Source: Isoperla grammatica (lineage: Eukaryota > Arthropoda > Insecta > Plecoptera > Perlodidae). Taken from it: 64,000 nt of DNA. The translations under genes and the position numbers were made by a program. The stretch lies in assembly GCA_945910005.1 (NCBI GenBank), contig CAMDTW010000641.1, positions 811,001 to 875,000 on the forward strand, in the 5' to 3' direction. Of this stretch, positions 25,018 through 38,169 are shown piece by piece; position 1 is the first letter of the stretch, and each line of letters begins with the position of its first letter. The notes under the pieces are model-generated. The model was given only the letters and a program-made list of their open reading frames with translations, was not told the origin of the DNA and ran no database searches.

Positions 25018-25994
25018 CTAAGTCAGTGACATAGAAGCCACTACATGCAACGTATGAGGACAACGCATGTTTCCTTGATTGTGACGGTGACTGTACTTGA
25101 TAAACCCTGCAAAAGTCAGTGACATAGAAGCCACTTGTGACGGTGACTGTACTTGATAAACCTTTGACATAGAAGCCACTACATGCAACATATCAGGACA
25201 ACTCATGTTTCCTCTATTGTGACGGTGACTGTACTTGATTAACCCTGCGCTAAGTCAGTGACATAGAAGCCACTACATGCAACGTATGAGGACAACGCAT
25301 GTTTCCTTGATTGTGACGGTGACTGTACTTGATAAACCTTGCGCTAAGTCAGTGACATAGAAGCCACTACATGCAATGTATGAGGACAACGCATGTTTCC
25401 TTGCTCGTGACGGTGACTGTACTTGATAAACCCTGCGCTTAGTCAGTGATATGAAAGCCACTACATGCAACGTATGAGGACAACGCATGTTTTCTTGCTT
25501 GTGACGGTGACTGTACTTGATAAACCCTGCGCTAAGTCACTGACATAGAAGCCACTACATGCAACATATCAGGACAACGCATGTTTTCTCGCTTGTGACG
25601 GTGACTGTACTTATACACCCTGCGCTAAGTCAGTGACATAGAAGCCACTACATGCAACATATCAGGACAAATCATGTTTCCTCTATTGTGACGGTGACTG
25701 TACTTGATTAACCCTGCGCTAAGTCAGTGACATAGAAGCCACTACATGGAACGTATGAGGACATAGCATCTTTCCTTGCTTGTGACGGTGACTGTACTTG
25801 AGACACCCTGCGCTATGTCAGTGACATGAAAGCCACTACATGCAACATATCAGGACAACGCCTGTTTCCTCGCATGTGACGGTGACTGTACATGATAAAC
25901 CCTGCGCTAAGTCAGTGACATAGAAGCCACTACATGCAACATATCAGGACAACGCATGTTGTCTTGCTTGTGACGGTCACTGTACTTGATAAAC
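25018..25994 (+). repeat. W block 8 (977 bp, two monomers shorter than its duplicate)
   Basis: Duplicate of W block 4, with the same CATATCAGGACAACTC extension after the mini-monomer. It passes directly from a CTCTATTG / TTGATTAACC monomer to CATGGAACG plus GGACATAGCATC near 25,747. W block 4 has two additional monomers here, one with GCAAAAGTC. Confidence 0.85.
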
Positions 25995-27693
25995 CCTAGG
26001 CTAAGTCAGTGACATGAAAGCCACTACATGCAACGTATGAGGACAACGCATGTTTCCTTGCTTGTGACGGTGACTGTACTTGATAAACCCTGCGCTAAGT
26101 CAGTGACATGAAAGCCACTACATGCAACGTATCAAAACAACGCATGTTTCCATGCTTGTGACGGTGACTGTACTTGATAAAACCCTGCGCTAAGTCAGTG
26201 ACATAGAAGCCACTACATGCAACGTATAAGGACAATGCATGTTTCCTTGCTTGTGACGGTGACTGTACTTGATAAACCCTGCGCTAAGTCAGTGACATGA
26301 AAGCCACTACATGCAACGTATGAGGACAACGCATGTTTCCTAGCTTGTGACGGTGACTGTACTTGATAAACCCTGCGCTAAGTCAGTGACTTGGTAGCCA
26401 CGACATGCAACATATCAGGACTACTCTAGTTTCTTTGCTTGTGACGGTCACTGTACTTGATAAACCCTGCGCTAACTCAGTGACATGAAAGCCACTACAT
26501 GCAACGTATGAGGACAACGCATGTTTCCTTGCTTGTGACGGTGACTTTACTTGATAAACCCTGCGCTAAGTCAGTGACATGAAAGCCACTACATGCAACG
26601 AATGAGGACAACGCATGTTTCCTTGCTTGTGACGGTGACTGTACTTGATAAACCCTGCGCTAAGTCAGTGACATAGAAGCCACTACATGCAACATATCAG
26701 GACAACGCATGTTTCCTTGCTTGTGACGGTCACTGTTATTGATAAACCCTGCGCTAAGTCAGTGATATGAAAGCCACTACATGCAACGTATGAGGACAAC
26801 TCATGTTTCCTTGCTTGTGACGGTGACGTTACTTGATAAACCCTGCGCTAAGTCAGTGACATGAAAGCCACTACATGCAAAGTATCAGGACAACGCATGT
26901 TTCCTTGCTTGTGACGGTGACTGTACTTGATAAACCCTGCGCCAAGTCAGTGACATGAAAGCCACTACATGCAACGTATCAGCACAACGCATGTTTTCTT
27001 GCTTGTGACGGTGACTGTACTTGATAAACCCTGCGCTAAGTCAGTGACATGAAAGCCACTACATGCAACGTATCAGGACAACGCATGTTTTCTTGCTTGT
27101 GACGGTAGCTGTACTATATAAACCCTGCGCTAAGTCAGTGACATGAAAGCAACTACATGCAACGTATCAGGACAACGCATGTTTTCTTGCTTGTGACGGT
27201 GACTGTACTTGATAAACCCTGCGCTAAGTCAGTGACATGAAAGCCACTTCATGCAACATATCAGGACAACGCATGTTTCCTTGCTTGTGATGGTGACTGT
27301 AATTGATAAACCCTGCGCTAAGTCAGTGACTTAGAAGCCACTACATTCAACATATCAGGACAACGCATGTTTCCTTGCTTGTGACGGTGACTGTACTTGA
27401 TAAAACCTGCGCTAAGTCAGTGACATAGAAGCCACTACATGCAACATATCAGGACAACGCATGTTTCCTTGCTTGTGACGGTGACTGTACGTGATAAACC
27501 CTGCGCTAAGTCAGTGACATGAAAGCCACTACATGGAACGTATGAGGACAACGCATGTTTCCTTGCTTGTGACGGTGACTTTACTTGATAAACCCTGCGC
27601 TATGTCAGTGACATGAAAGCCACTACATGCAACATATCAGGACAACGCATGTTTCCTCTATTGTGACGGTGACTGTACTTGATTAACCCTGCG
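25995..27693 (+). repeat. K module 3 (complete)
   Basis: Duplicate of K module 1 at +13,446, with all landmarks in place: CCTAGG 25,995, TTGGTAG 26,390, GACTACTCTAGTTTC and TATATAAA 27,115. Modules 1 and 3 alone have CTCTAG where other K copies read CTCGAG or CTCATG. A private 1-base difference gives GATAAAACCTGCG near 27,400. Confidence 0.88.
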
Positions 27694-28764
27694 CTAAGTC
27701 AGTGACATAGAAGCCACTACATGCAACGTATGAGGACAACGCATGTTTCCTTGCTTGTGACGGTGACTGTACTTGATAAACCCTGCAAAAGTCAGTGACA
27801 TAGAAGCCACTTGTGACGGTGACTGTACTTGATAAACCTTTGACATAGAAGCCACTACATGCAACTTATCAGAACAACGCATGTTTCCTTGATTGGGACG
27901 GTGACTGTACTTGATAAACCTTGCGCTAAGTCAGTGACATAGAAGCCACTACATGCAATGTATGAGGACAACGCATGTTTCCTTGCTCGTGACGGTGACT
28001 GTACTTGATAAACCCTGCGCTTAGTCAGTGATATGAAAGCCACTACATGCAACGTATGAGGACAACGCATGTTTTCTTGCTTGTGACGGTGACTGTACTT
28101 GATAAACCCTGCGCTAAGTCACTGACATAGAAGCCACTACATGCAACATATCAGGACAACGCATGTTTTCTCGCTTGTGACGGTGACTGTACTTGATACA
28201 CCCTGGGCTAAGTCAGTGACATAGAAGCCACTACATGCAACATATCAGGACAACTCATGTTTCCTCTATTGTGACGGTGACTGTACTTGATTAACCCTGC
28301 GCTAAGTCAGTGACATAGAAGCCACTACATGCAACGTATGAGGACAACGCATGTTTCCTTGCTTGTGACGGTGACTGTACTTGATAAACCCTGCAAAAGT
28401 CAGTGACATAGAAGCCACTACAAGCAACGTATCAGGACAACGCATGTTTCCTCGCTTGTGACGGTGACTGTACTTGATTAACCCTGCGCTAAGTCAGTGA
28501 CATAAAAGCCACTACATGAAACGTATGAGGACATAGCATGTTTCCTTGCTTGTGACGTTGACTGTACTTGAGACACCCTGCGCTATGTCAGTGACATGAA
28601 AGCCACTACATGCAACATATCAGGACAACGCCTGTTTCCTCGCTTGTGACGGTGACTGTACATGATAAACCCTGCGCTAAGTCAGTGACATAGAAGCCAC
28701 TACATGCAACATATCAGGACAACGCATGTTGTCTTGCTTGTGACGGTCACTGTACTTGATAAAC
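27694..28764 (+). repeat. W block 9 (1,071 bp)
   Basis: Duplicate of W block 5, but intact to the CCTAGG monomer. It has a private CACCCTGGGCTAAG near 28,205. Together with Y module 4 it shows what was lost from copy A near 15,215. Confidence 0.85.
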
Positions 28765-30540
28765 CCTAGGCTAAGTCAGTGACATGAAAGCCACTACATG
28801 CAACGTATGAGGACAACGCATGTTTCCTTGCTTGTGACGGTGACTGTACTTGATAAACCCTGCGCTAAGTCAGTGACATGAAAGCCACTACATGCAACGT
28901 ATCAAAACAACGCATATTTCCTTGCTTGTGACGGTGACTGTACTTGATAAAACCCTGCGCTAAGTCAGTGACATAGAAGCCACTACATGCAACGTATAAG
29001 GACAATGCATGTTTCCTTGCTTGTGACGGTGACTGTACTTGATAAACCCTGCGCTAAGTCAGTGACATGAAAGCCACTACATGCAACGTATGAGGACAAC
29101 GCATGTTTCCTTGCTTGTGACGGTGACTGTACTTGATAAACCCTGCGCTTAGTCAGTGACATGAAAGCCACTACATGCAACGTATAAGGACAACGCATGT
29201 TTTCTTGCTTGTGACGGTGACTGTACTTGATAAACCCTGCGCTAAGTCAGTGACATGAAAGCCACTACATGCAACGTATCAGGACAACGCATGTTTTCTT
29301 GCTTGTGACGGTGACTGTACTTGATAAACCCTGCGCTAAGTCAGTGACATAGAAGCCACTACATGCAACATATCAGGACAACGCATGTTGTCTTGCTTGT
29401 GACGGTCACTGTACTTAAAAACCCTGCGCTAAGTCAGTGACATGAAAGCCACTACATGCAACGTATGAGGACAACGCATGTTTCCTTGCTTGTGATGGTG
29501 ACTGTACTTGTTAACACTGCGCTAAGTCAGTGACATAGAAGCCATTACATGCAACATATCAGGACAACGCATGTTTCCTCGCTTGTGACGGTGACTGTAC
29601 TTGATAAACCCTGCGCTAAGTCAGTGACATAGAAGCCACTTCATGCAACATTGAGGACAACGCATGTTTCCTCTATTGTGACGGTGACTGTACTTGATAA
29701 ACCCTGCGCTATGTCAGTACCATGAAAGCTACTACATGCAACATATCAGGACAACGCATGTTTTCCCGCTTGTGACGGTGACTGTACTTTAAAATCCTTG
29801 CGCTATGTCAGTGACATGAAAGCAACTACATGCAACATATCAGGACAACGCATGTTTCCTCGCTTGTGACGGTGACTGTACTTGATAAACCCTGCGCTAA
29901 GTCAGTGACATAGAAGCCAGTACATGCAACATATCAGGACAACGCATGTTTCCTTGCTTGTGACGGTGACTGTACTTAATAAACCTTGCGCTAAGTCAGT
30001 GACATAGAAGCCACTTCATGCAACGTATCAGGACAACGCATGTTTCCTTGCTTGTGACGGTGACTGTACTTGATAAACCTTTGAGATAGAAGCCACTACA
30101 TGCAACGTATCAGGACAACGCATGTTTCCTTGATTGTGACGGTGACTGTACTTGACAACCTTGCGCTAAGTCAGTGACATAGAAGCCACTACATGCAACG
30201 TATGAGGACAACGCATGTTTCTTGCTTGTGACGGTGACTGTACTTGATAAACCCTGCGCTAGGTCAGTGACATGAAAGCCACTTCATGCAACGTATGAGG
30301 ACAACGCATGTTTCCTTGCTTGTGACGGTGACTGTACTTGATAAACCCTGCGCTAAGTCAGTGACATAGAAGCCACTAAATGCAACATATCAGGACAACG
30401 CATGTTTTATCGCTTGTTACGGTGACTGTACTTGATAAACCCTGCGCTAAGTCAGTGACATAGAAGCCACTACATGCAACATATCAGGACAACTCATGTT
30501 TCCTCTATTGTGACGGTGACTGTACTTGATTAACCCTGCG
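28765..30540 (+). repeat. Y module 4
   Basis: CCTAGG at 28,765 and the standard 218 bp to the GGACAATGCATG monomer, then the short (1,558-bp) second part shared with Y module 2, including CTTGTTAACACTG and CAGTACCATG. Near 29,790 a private CTTTAAAATCCTTGCG replaces CTTTAAAAACCCTGCG. Confidence 0.85.
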
Positions 30541-31610
30541 CTAAGTCAGTGACATAGAAGCCACTACATGCAACGTATGAGGACAACGCATGTTTCCTTG
30601 CTTGTGACGGTGACTGTACTTGATAAACCCTGCAAAAGTCAGTGACATAGAAGCCACTTGTGACGGTGACTGTACTTGATAAACCTTTGACATAGAAGCC
30701 ACTACATGCAACTTATCAGAACAACGCATGTTTCCTTGATTGTGACGGTGACTGTACTTGATAAACCTTGCGCTAAGTCAGTGACATAGAAGCCACTACA
30801 TGCAATGTATGAGGACAACGCATGTTTCCTTGCTCGTGACGGTGACTGTACTTGATAAACCCTGCGCTTAGTCAGTGATATGAAAGCCACTACATGCAAC
30901 GTATGAGGACAACGCATGTTTTCTTGCTTGTGACGGTGACTGTACTTGATAAACCCTGCGCTAAGTCACTGACATAGAAGCCACTACATGCAACATATCA
31001 GGACAACGCATGTTTTCTCGCTTGTGACGGTGACTGTACTTATACACCCTGCGCTAAGTCAGTGACATAGAAGCCACTACATGCAACATATCAGGACAAA
31101 TCATGTTTCCTCTATTGTGACGGTGACTGTACTTGATTAACCCTGCGCTAAGTCAGTGACATAGAAGCCACTACATGCAACGTATGAGGACAACGCATGT
31201 TTCCTTGCTTGTGACGGTGACTGTACTTGATAAACCCTGCAAAAGTCAGTGACATAGAAGCCACTACATGCAACGTATGAGGACAACGCATGTTTCCTCG
31301 CTTGTGACGGTGACTGTACTTGATAAACCCTGCGCTAAGTCAGTGACATAGAAGCCACTACATGGAACGTATGAGGACATAGCATCTTTCCTTGCTTGTG
31401 ACGGTGACTGTACTTGAGACACCCTGCGCTATGTCAGTGACATGAAAGCCACTACATGCAACATATCAGGACAACGCCTGTTTCCTCGCATGTGACGGTG
31501 ACTGTACATGATAAACCCTGCGCTTAGTCAGTGACATAGAAGCCACTACATGCAACATATCAGGACAACGCATGTTGTCTTGCTTGTGACGGTCACTGTA
31601 CTTGATAAAC
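30541..31610 (+). repeat. W block 10 (1,070 bp)
   Basis: Duplicate of W block 6 at +13,634, including CTTATACACCC. It keeps the common CTTGATAAACC in the mini-monomer. Confidence 0.88.
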
Positions 31611-33265
31611 CCTAGGCTAAGTCAGTGACATGTAAGCCACTACATGCAACGTATGAGGACAACGCATGTTTCCTTGCTTGTGACGGTGACTGTACTTGAT
31701 AAACCCTGCGCTAAGTCAGTGACATGAAAGCCACTACATGCAACGTATCAAAACAACGCATGTTTCCATGCTTGTGACGGTGACTGTACTTGATAAAACC
31801 CTGCGCTAAGTCAGTGACATAGAAGCCACTACATGCAACGTATAAGGACAATGCATGTTTCCTTGCTTGTGACGGTGACTGTACTTGATAAACCCTGCGC
31901 TAAGTCAGTGACATGAAAGCCACTACATGCAACGTATGAGGACAACGCATGTTTCCTAGCTTGTGACGGTGACTGTACTTGATAAACCCTGCGCTAAGTC
32001 AGTGACTTGGTAGCCACGACATGCAACATATCAGGACTACTCGAGTTTCTTTGCTTGTGACGGTCACTGTACTTGATAAACCCTGCGCTAACTCAGTGAC
32101 ATGAAAGCCACTACATGCAACGTATGAGGACAACGCATGTTTCCTTGCTTGTGACGGTGACTTTACTTGATAAACCCTGCGCTAAGTCAGTGACATGAAA
32201 GCCACTACATGCAACGTATGAGGACAACGCATGTTTCCTTGCTTGTGACGGTGACTGTACTTGATAAACCCTGCGCTAAGTCAGTGACATAGAAGCCACT
32301 ACATGCAACATATCAGGACAACGCATGTTTCCTTGCTTGTGACGGTCACTGTTATTGATAAACCCTGCGCTAAGTCAGTGATATGAAAGCCACTACATGC
32401 AACGTATGAGGACAACTCATGTTTCCTTGCTTGTGACGGTGACGTTACTTGATAAACCCTGCGCTAAGTCAGTGACATGAAAGCCACTACATGCAAAGTA
32501 TCAGGACAACGCATGTTTCCTTGCTTGTGACGGTGACTGTACTTGATAAATTCTGCGCCAAGTCAGTGACATGAAAGCCACTACATGCAACGTATCAGCA
32601 CAACGCATGTTTTCTTGCTTGTGACGGTGACTGTACTTGATAAACCCTGCGCTAAGTCAGTGACATGAAAGCCACTACATGCAACGTATCAGGACAACGC
32701 ATGTTTTCTTGCTTGTGACGGTAGCTGTACTATATAAACCCTGCGCTAAGTCAGTGACATGAAAGCAACTACATGCAACGTATCAGGACAACGCATGTTT
32801 TCTTGCTTGTGACGGTGACTGTACTTGATAAACCCTGCGCTAAGTCAGTGACATGAAACCACTTCATGCAACATATCAGGACAACGCATGTTTCCTTGCT
32901 TGTGATGGTGACTGTAATTGATAAACCCTGCGCTAAGTCAGTGACTTAGAAGCCACTACATTCAACATATCAGGACAACGCATGTTTCCTTGCTTGTGAC
33001 GGTGACTGTACTTGATAAACCCTGCGCTAAGTCAGTGACATAGAAGCCACTACATGCAACATATCAGGACAACGCATGTTTCCTTGCTTGTGACGGTGAC
33101 TGTACGTGATAAACCCTGCGCTAAGTCAGTGACATGAAAGCCACTACATGGAACGTATGAGGACAACGCATGTTTCCTTGCTTGTGACGGTGACTTTACT
33201 TGATAAACCCTGCGCTATGTCAGTGACATGAAAGCCACTACATGCAATATATCAGGACAACGAAT
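31611..33265 (+). repeat. K module 4 (complete)
   Basis: CCTAGG 31,611, TTGGTAG 32,006, CTCGAG form of the next monomer, TATATAAA 32,731: the standard 395 and 1,120 bp. Private changes are CATGTAAGCC (31,630), GATAAATTCTGCGCC (32,550) and a 1-bp loss in ATGAAACCACTTC (32,866). The module runs into CTCTATTG near 33,273 as usual, but no W cassette follows. Confidence 0.85.
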
Positions 33266-33771
33266 GTTTCCTCTATTGTGACGGTGACTGTACTTGATTA
33301 ACCCTGCGCTAAGTCAGTGACATAGAAGCCACTACATGCAACGTATGAGGACAACGCATGTTTCCTTGCTTGTGACGGTGACTGTACTTGATAAACCCTG
33401 CAAAAGTCAGTGACATAGAAGCCACTACAAGCAACGTATCAGGACAACGCATGTTTCCTCGCTTGTGACGGTGACTGTACTTGATTAACCCTGCGCTAAG
33501 TCAGTGACATGAAAGCCACTACATGAAACGTATGAGGACATAGCATGTTTCCTTGCTTGTGACGTTGACTGTACTTGAGACACCCTGCGCTATGTCAGTG
33601 ACATGAAAGCCACTACATGCAACATATCAGGACAACGCCTGTTTCCTCGCTTGTGACGGTGACTGTACATGATAAACCCTGCGCTAAGTCAGTGACATAG
33701 AAGCCACAACATGCAACATATCAGGACAACGCATGTTGTCTTGCTTGTGACGGTCACTGTACTTGATAAAC
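33266..33771 (+). repeat. Remnant of a W block with its cassette deleted
   Basis: A single CTCTATTG / TTGATTAACC monomer is followed directly by GCAAAAGTC with GCCACTACAAGC, GGACATAGCATG, ACGCCTGTTTCC and GTTGTCTTGC, then CCTAGG. In other blocks two CTCTATTG monomers lie about 600 bp apart, flanking the mini-monomer cassette. Here one is left and the interval (about 6.4 monomers) is gone. Confidence 0.8.
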
Positions 33772-35642
33772 CCTAGGCTAAGTCAGTGACATGAAAGCCA
33801 CTACATGCAACGTATGAGGACAACGCATGTTTCCTTGCTTGTGACGGTGACTGTACTTGATAAACCCTGCGCTAAGTCAGTGACATTAAAGCCACTACAT
33901 GCAACGTATCAAAACAACGCATATTTCCTTGCTTGTGACGGTGACTGTACTTGATAAAACCCTGCGCTAAGTCAGTGACATAGAAGCCACTACATGCAAC
34001 GTATAAGGACAATGCATGTTTCCTTGCTTGTGACGGTGACTGTACTTGATAAACCCTGCGCTAAGTCAGTGACATGAAAGCCACTACATGCAACGTATGA
34101 GGACAACGCATGTTTCCTTGCTTGTGACGGTGACTGTACTTGATAAACCCTGCGCTTAGTCAGTGACATGAAAGCCACTACATGCAACGTATAAGGACAA
34201 CGCATGTTTTCTTGCTTGTGACGGTGACTGTACTTGATAAACCCTGCGCTAAGTCAGTGACATGAAAGCCACTACATGCAACGTATCAGGACAACGCATG
34301 TTTTCTTGCTTGTGACGGTGACTGTACTTGATAAACCCTGCGATAAGTCAGTGACATAGAAGCCACTACATGCAACATATCAGGACAACGCATGTTGTCT
34401 TGCTTGTGACGGTCACTGTACTTAAAAACCCTGCGCTAAGTCAGTGACATGAAAGCCACTACATGCAACGTATGAGGACAACGCATGTTTCCTTGCTTGT
34501 GATGGTGACTGTACTTGTTAACCCTGCGCTAAGTCAGTGACATAGAAGCCATTACATGCAACATATCAGGACAACGCATGTTTCCTCGCTTGTGACGGTG
34601 ACTGTACTTGATAAACCCTGCGCTAAGTCAGTGACATAGAACCCACTTCATGCAACATTGAGGACAACGCATGTTTCCTCTATTGTGACGGTGACTGTAC
34701 TTGATAAACCCTGCGCTATGTCAGTGACATGAAAGCTACTACATGCAACATATCAGGACAACGCATGTTTTCCCGCTTGTGACGGTGACTGTACTTTATA
34801 AACCCTGCGCTATGTCAGTGACATGAAAGCAACTACATGCAACATATCAGGACAACGCATGTTTCCTCGCTTGTGACGGTGACTGTACTTGATAAACCCT
34901 GCGCTAAGTCAGTGACATAGAAGCCAGTACATGCAACATATCAGGACAACGCATGTTTCCTTGCTTGTGACGGTGACTGTACTTGATAAACCCTGCGCTA
35001 AGGCAGTGACATGAAAGCCACTACATGCAACGTATGAGGACAACGCATGTTTCCTTGCTTGTGACGGTGACTGTACTTAATAAACCTTGCGCTAAGTCAG
35101 TGACATAGAAGCCACTTCATGCAACGTATCAGGACCACGCATGTTTCCTTGCTTGTGACGGTGACTGTACTTGATAAACCTTTGAGATAGAAGCCACTAC
35201 ATGCAACGTATCAGGACAACGCATGTTTCCTTGATTGTGACGGTGACTGTACTTGACAACCTTGCGCTAAGTCAGTGACATAGAAGCCACTACATGCAAC
35301 GTATGAGGACAACGCATGTTTCCTTGCTTGTGACGGTGACTGTACTTGATAAACCCTGCGCTAAGTCAGTGACATGAAAGCCACTACATGCAACGTATGA
35401 GGACAACGCATGTTTCCTTGCTTGTGACGGTGACTGTACTTGATAAACCCTGCGCTAAGTCAGTGACATAGAAGCCACTACATGCAACATATCAGGACAA
35501 CGCATGTTTTATCGCTTGTTACGGTGACTGTACTTGATAAACCCTGCGCTAAGTCAGTGACATAGAAGCCACTACATGCAACATATCAGGACAACTCATG
35601 TTTCCTCTATTGTGACGGTGACTGTACTTGATAAACCCTGCG
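33772..35642 (+). repeat. Y module 5 (complete)
   Basis: CCTAGG at 33,772, 218 bp to the GGACAATGCATG monomer, 1,653 bp to the next W. Private changes include GCGATAAGTCAG (34,341), AGAACCCACTTC (34,638) and GGACCACGCATG (35,133). All three reappear exactly 3,976 bp downstream, which marks the local duplication. Confidence 0.88.
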
Positions 35643-36713
35643 CTAAGTCAGTGACATAGAAGCCACTACATGCAACGTATGAGGACAACGCATGTTTCCT
35701 TGCTTGTGACGGTGACTGTACTTGATAAACCCTGCAAAAGTCAGTGACATAGAAGCCACTTGTGACGGTGACTGTACTTGATAAACCTTTGACATAGAAG
35801 CCACTACATGCAACTTATCAGAACAACGCATGTTTCCTTGATTGTGACGGTGACTGTACTTGATAAACCTTGCGCTAAGTCAGTGACATAGAAGCCACTA
35901 CATGCAATGTATGAGGACAACGTATGTTTCCTTGCTCGTGACGGTGACTGTACTTGATAAACCCTGCGCTTAGTCAGTGATATGAAAGCCACTACATGCA
36001 ACGTATGAGGACAACGCATGTTTTCTTGCTTGTGACGGTGACTGTACTTGATAAACCCTGCGCTAAGTCACTGACATAGAAGCCACTACATGCAACATAT
36101 CAGGACAACGCATGTTTTCTCGCTTGTGACGGTGACTGTACTTGATACACCCTGCGCTAAGTCAGTGACATAGAAGCCACTACATGCAACATATCAGGAC
36201 AAATCATGTTTCCTCTATTGTGACGGTGACTGTACTTGATTAACCCTGCGCTAAGTCAGTGACATAGAAGCCACTACATGCAACGTATGAGGACAACGCA
36301 TGTTTCCTTGCTTGTGACGGTGACTGTAATTGATAAACCCTGCAAAAGTCAGTGACATAGAAGCCACTACAAGCAACGTATCAGGACAACGCATGTTTCC
36401 TCGCTTGTGACGGTGACTGTACTTGATTAACCCTGCGCTAAGTCAGTGACATGAAAGCCACTACATGGAACGTATGAGGACATAGCATCTTTCCTTGCTT
36501 GTGACGGTGACTGTACTTGAGACACCCTGCGCTATGTCAGTGACATGAAAGCCACTACATGCAACATATCAGGACAACGCCTGTTTCCTCGCATGTGACG
36601 GTGACTGTACATGATAAACCCTGCGCTAAGTCAGTGACATAGAAGCCACTACATGCAACATATCAGGACAACGCATGTTGTCTTGCTTGTGACGGTCACT
36701 GTACTTGATAAAC
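35643..36713 (+). repeat. W block 11 (1,071 bp)
   Basis: Paired-deletion cassette preceded by TTGATAAACC rather than TTGATTAACC. It has GGACAACGTATG near 35,930, GACTGTAATTGATAAACC before GCAAAAGTC (near 36,330), and CATGGAACG with GGACATAGCATC. The same private set is in W block 12. Confidence 0.88.
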
Positions 36714-38169
36714 CCTAGGCTAAGTCAGTGACATGAAAGCCACTACATGCAACGTATGAGGACAACGCATGTTTCCTTGCTTGTGACGGTGACTGTACTT
36801 GATAAACCCTGCGCTAAGTCAGTGACATGAAAGCCACTACATGCAACGTATCAAAACAACGCATGTTTCCATGCTTGTGACGGTGACTGTACTTGATAAA
36901 ACCCTGCGCTTAGTCAGTGACATAGAAGCCACTACATGCAACGTATAAGGACAATGCATGTTTCCTTGCTTGTGACGGTGACTGTACTTGATAAACCCTG
37001 CGCTAAGTCAGTGACATGAAAGCCACTACATGCAACGTATGAGGACAACGCATGTTTCCTAGCTTGTGACGGTGACTGTACTTGATAAACCCTGCGCTAA
37101 GTCAGTGACTTGGTAGCCACGACATGCAACATATCAGGACTACTCGAGTTTCTTTGCTTGTGACGGTCACTGTACTTGATAAACCCTGCGCTAACTCAGT
37201 GACATGAAAGCCACTACATGCAACGTATGAGGACAACGCATGTTTCCTTGCTTGTGACGGTGACTTTACTTGATAAACCCTGCGCTAAGTCAGTGACATG
37301 AAAGCCACTACATGCAACGTATGAGGACAACGCATGTTTCCTTGCTTGTGACGGTGACTGTACTTGATAAACCCTGCGCTAAGTCAGTGACATAGAAGCC
37401 ACTTCATGCAACATATCAGGACAACGCATGTTTCCTTGCTTGTGACGGTCACTGTTATTGATAAACCCTGCGCTAAGTCAGTGATATGAAAGCCACTACA
37501 TGCAACGTATGAGGACAACTCATGTTTCCTTGCTTGTGACGGTGACGTTACTTGATAAACCCTGCGCTAAGTCAGTGACATGAAAGCCACTACATGCAAA
37601 GTATCAGGACAACGCATGTTTCCTTGCTTGTGACGGTGACTGTACTTGATAAACCCTGCGCCAAGTCAGTGACATGAAAGCCACTACATGCAACGTATCA
37701 GCACAACGCATGTTTTCTTGCTTGTGACGGTGACTGTACTTGATAAACCCTGCGCTAAGTCAGTGACATGAAAGCCACTACATGCAACGTATCAGGACAA
37801 CGCATGTTTTCTTGCTTGTGACGGTAGCTGTACTATATAAACCCTGCGCTAAGTCAGTGACATGAAAGCAACTACATGCAACGTATCAGGACAACGCATG
37901 TTTTCTTGCTTGTGACGGTGACTGTACTTGATAAACCCTGCGCTAAGTCAGTGACATGAAAGCCACTTCATGCAACATATCAGGACAACGCATGTTTCCT
38001 TGCTTGTGATGGTGACTGTAATTGATAAACCCTGCGCTAAGTCAGTGACTTAGAAGCCACTACATTCAACATATCAGGACAACGCATGTTTCCTTGCTTG
38101 TGACGGTGACTGTACTTGATAAACCCTGCGCTAAGTCAGTGACATAGAAGCCACTACATGCAACATATC
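36714..38169 (+). repeat. K module 5, joined to a Y tail
   Basis: Standard 395 and 1,120 bp spacings (TTGGTAG 37,109, TATATAAA 37,834). It has GCGCTTAGTCAG after AAAACC (36,906) and CACTTCATGC near 37,400. After the CATTCAACATATC monomers it switches at 38,170-38,186 to TTTTCTTGC, GCGATAAG and the Y tail instead of GTACGTGAT and W. This is the duplication join. Confidence 0.88.

Larger units (their letters stand above)
19014..32443 (+). repeat. 13-kb macro-duplication, copy B
   Basis: Second copy of 5,475-18,715, about 190 bp longer through whole-monomer indels. It keeps monomers lost from copy A near 6,430 (TTTTCCCGC plus CTTTATAAACC, here near 19,990), 15,215 (two, here near 28,720-28,800) and 18,500 (one, here near 32,150). 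It lacks the two found at 12,106-12,292. Order is identical otherwise. Collinearity ends at GTGAC in the GGACAACTCATG monomer, where this copy reads GACGTTACTTG. Confidence 0.9.
34194..38169 (+). repeat. 3,976-bp tandem duplication, copy A
   Basis: Contains the last 1.4 kb of Y module 5, W block 11 and K module 5 to just past its CATTCAACATATC monomers. Every landmark recurs at exactly +3,976: GCGATAAG 34,341/38,317; W 35,643/39,619; CCTAGG 36,714/40,690; TTGGTAG 37,109/41,085; TATATAAA 37,834/41,810. The left edge is where GTATAAGGACAA (34,191) and CATATCAGGACAA (38,167) stop agreeing. Confidence 0.92.
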
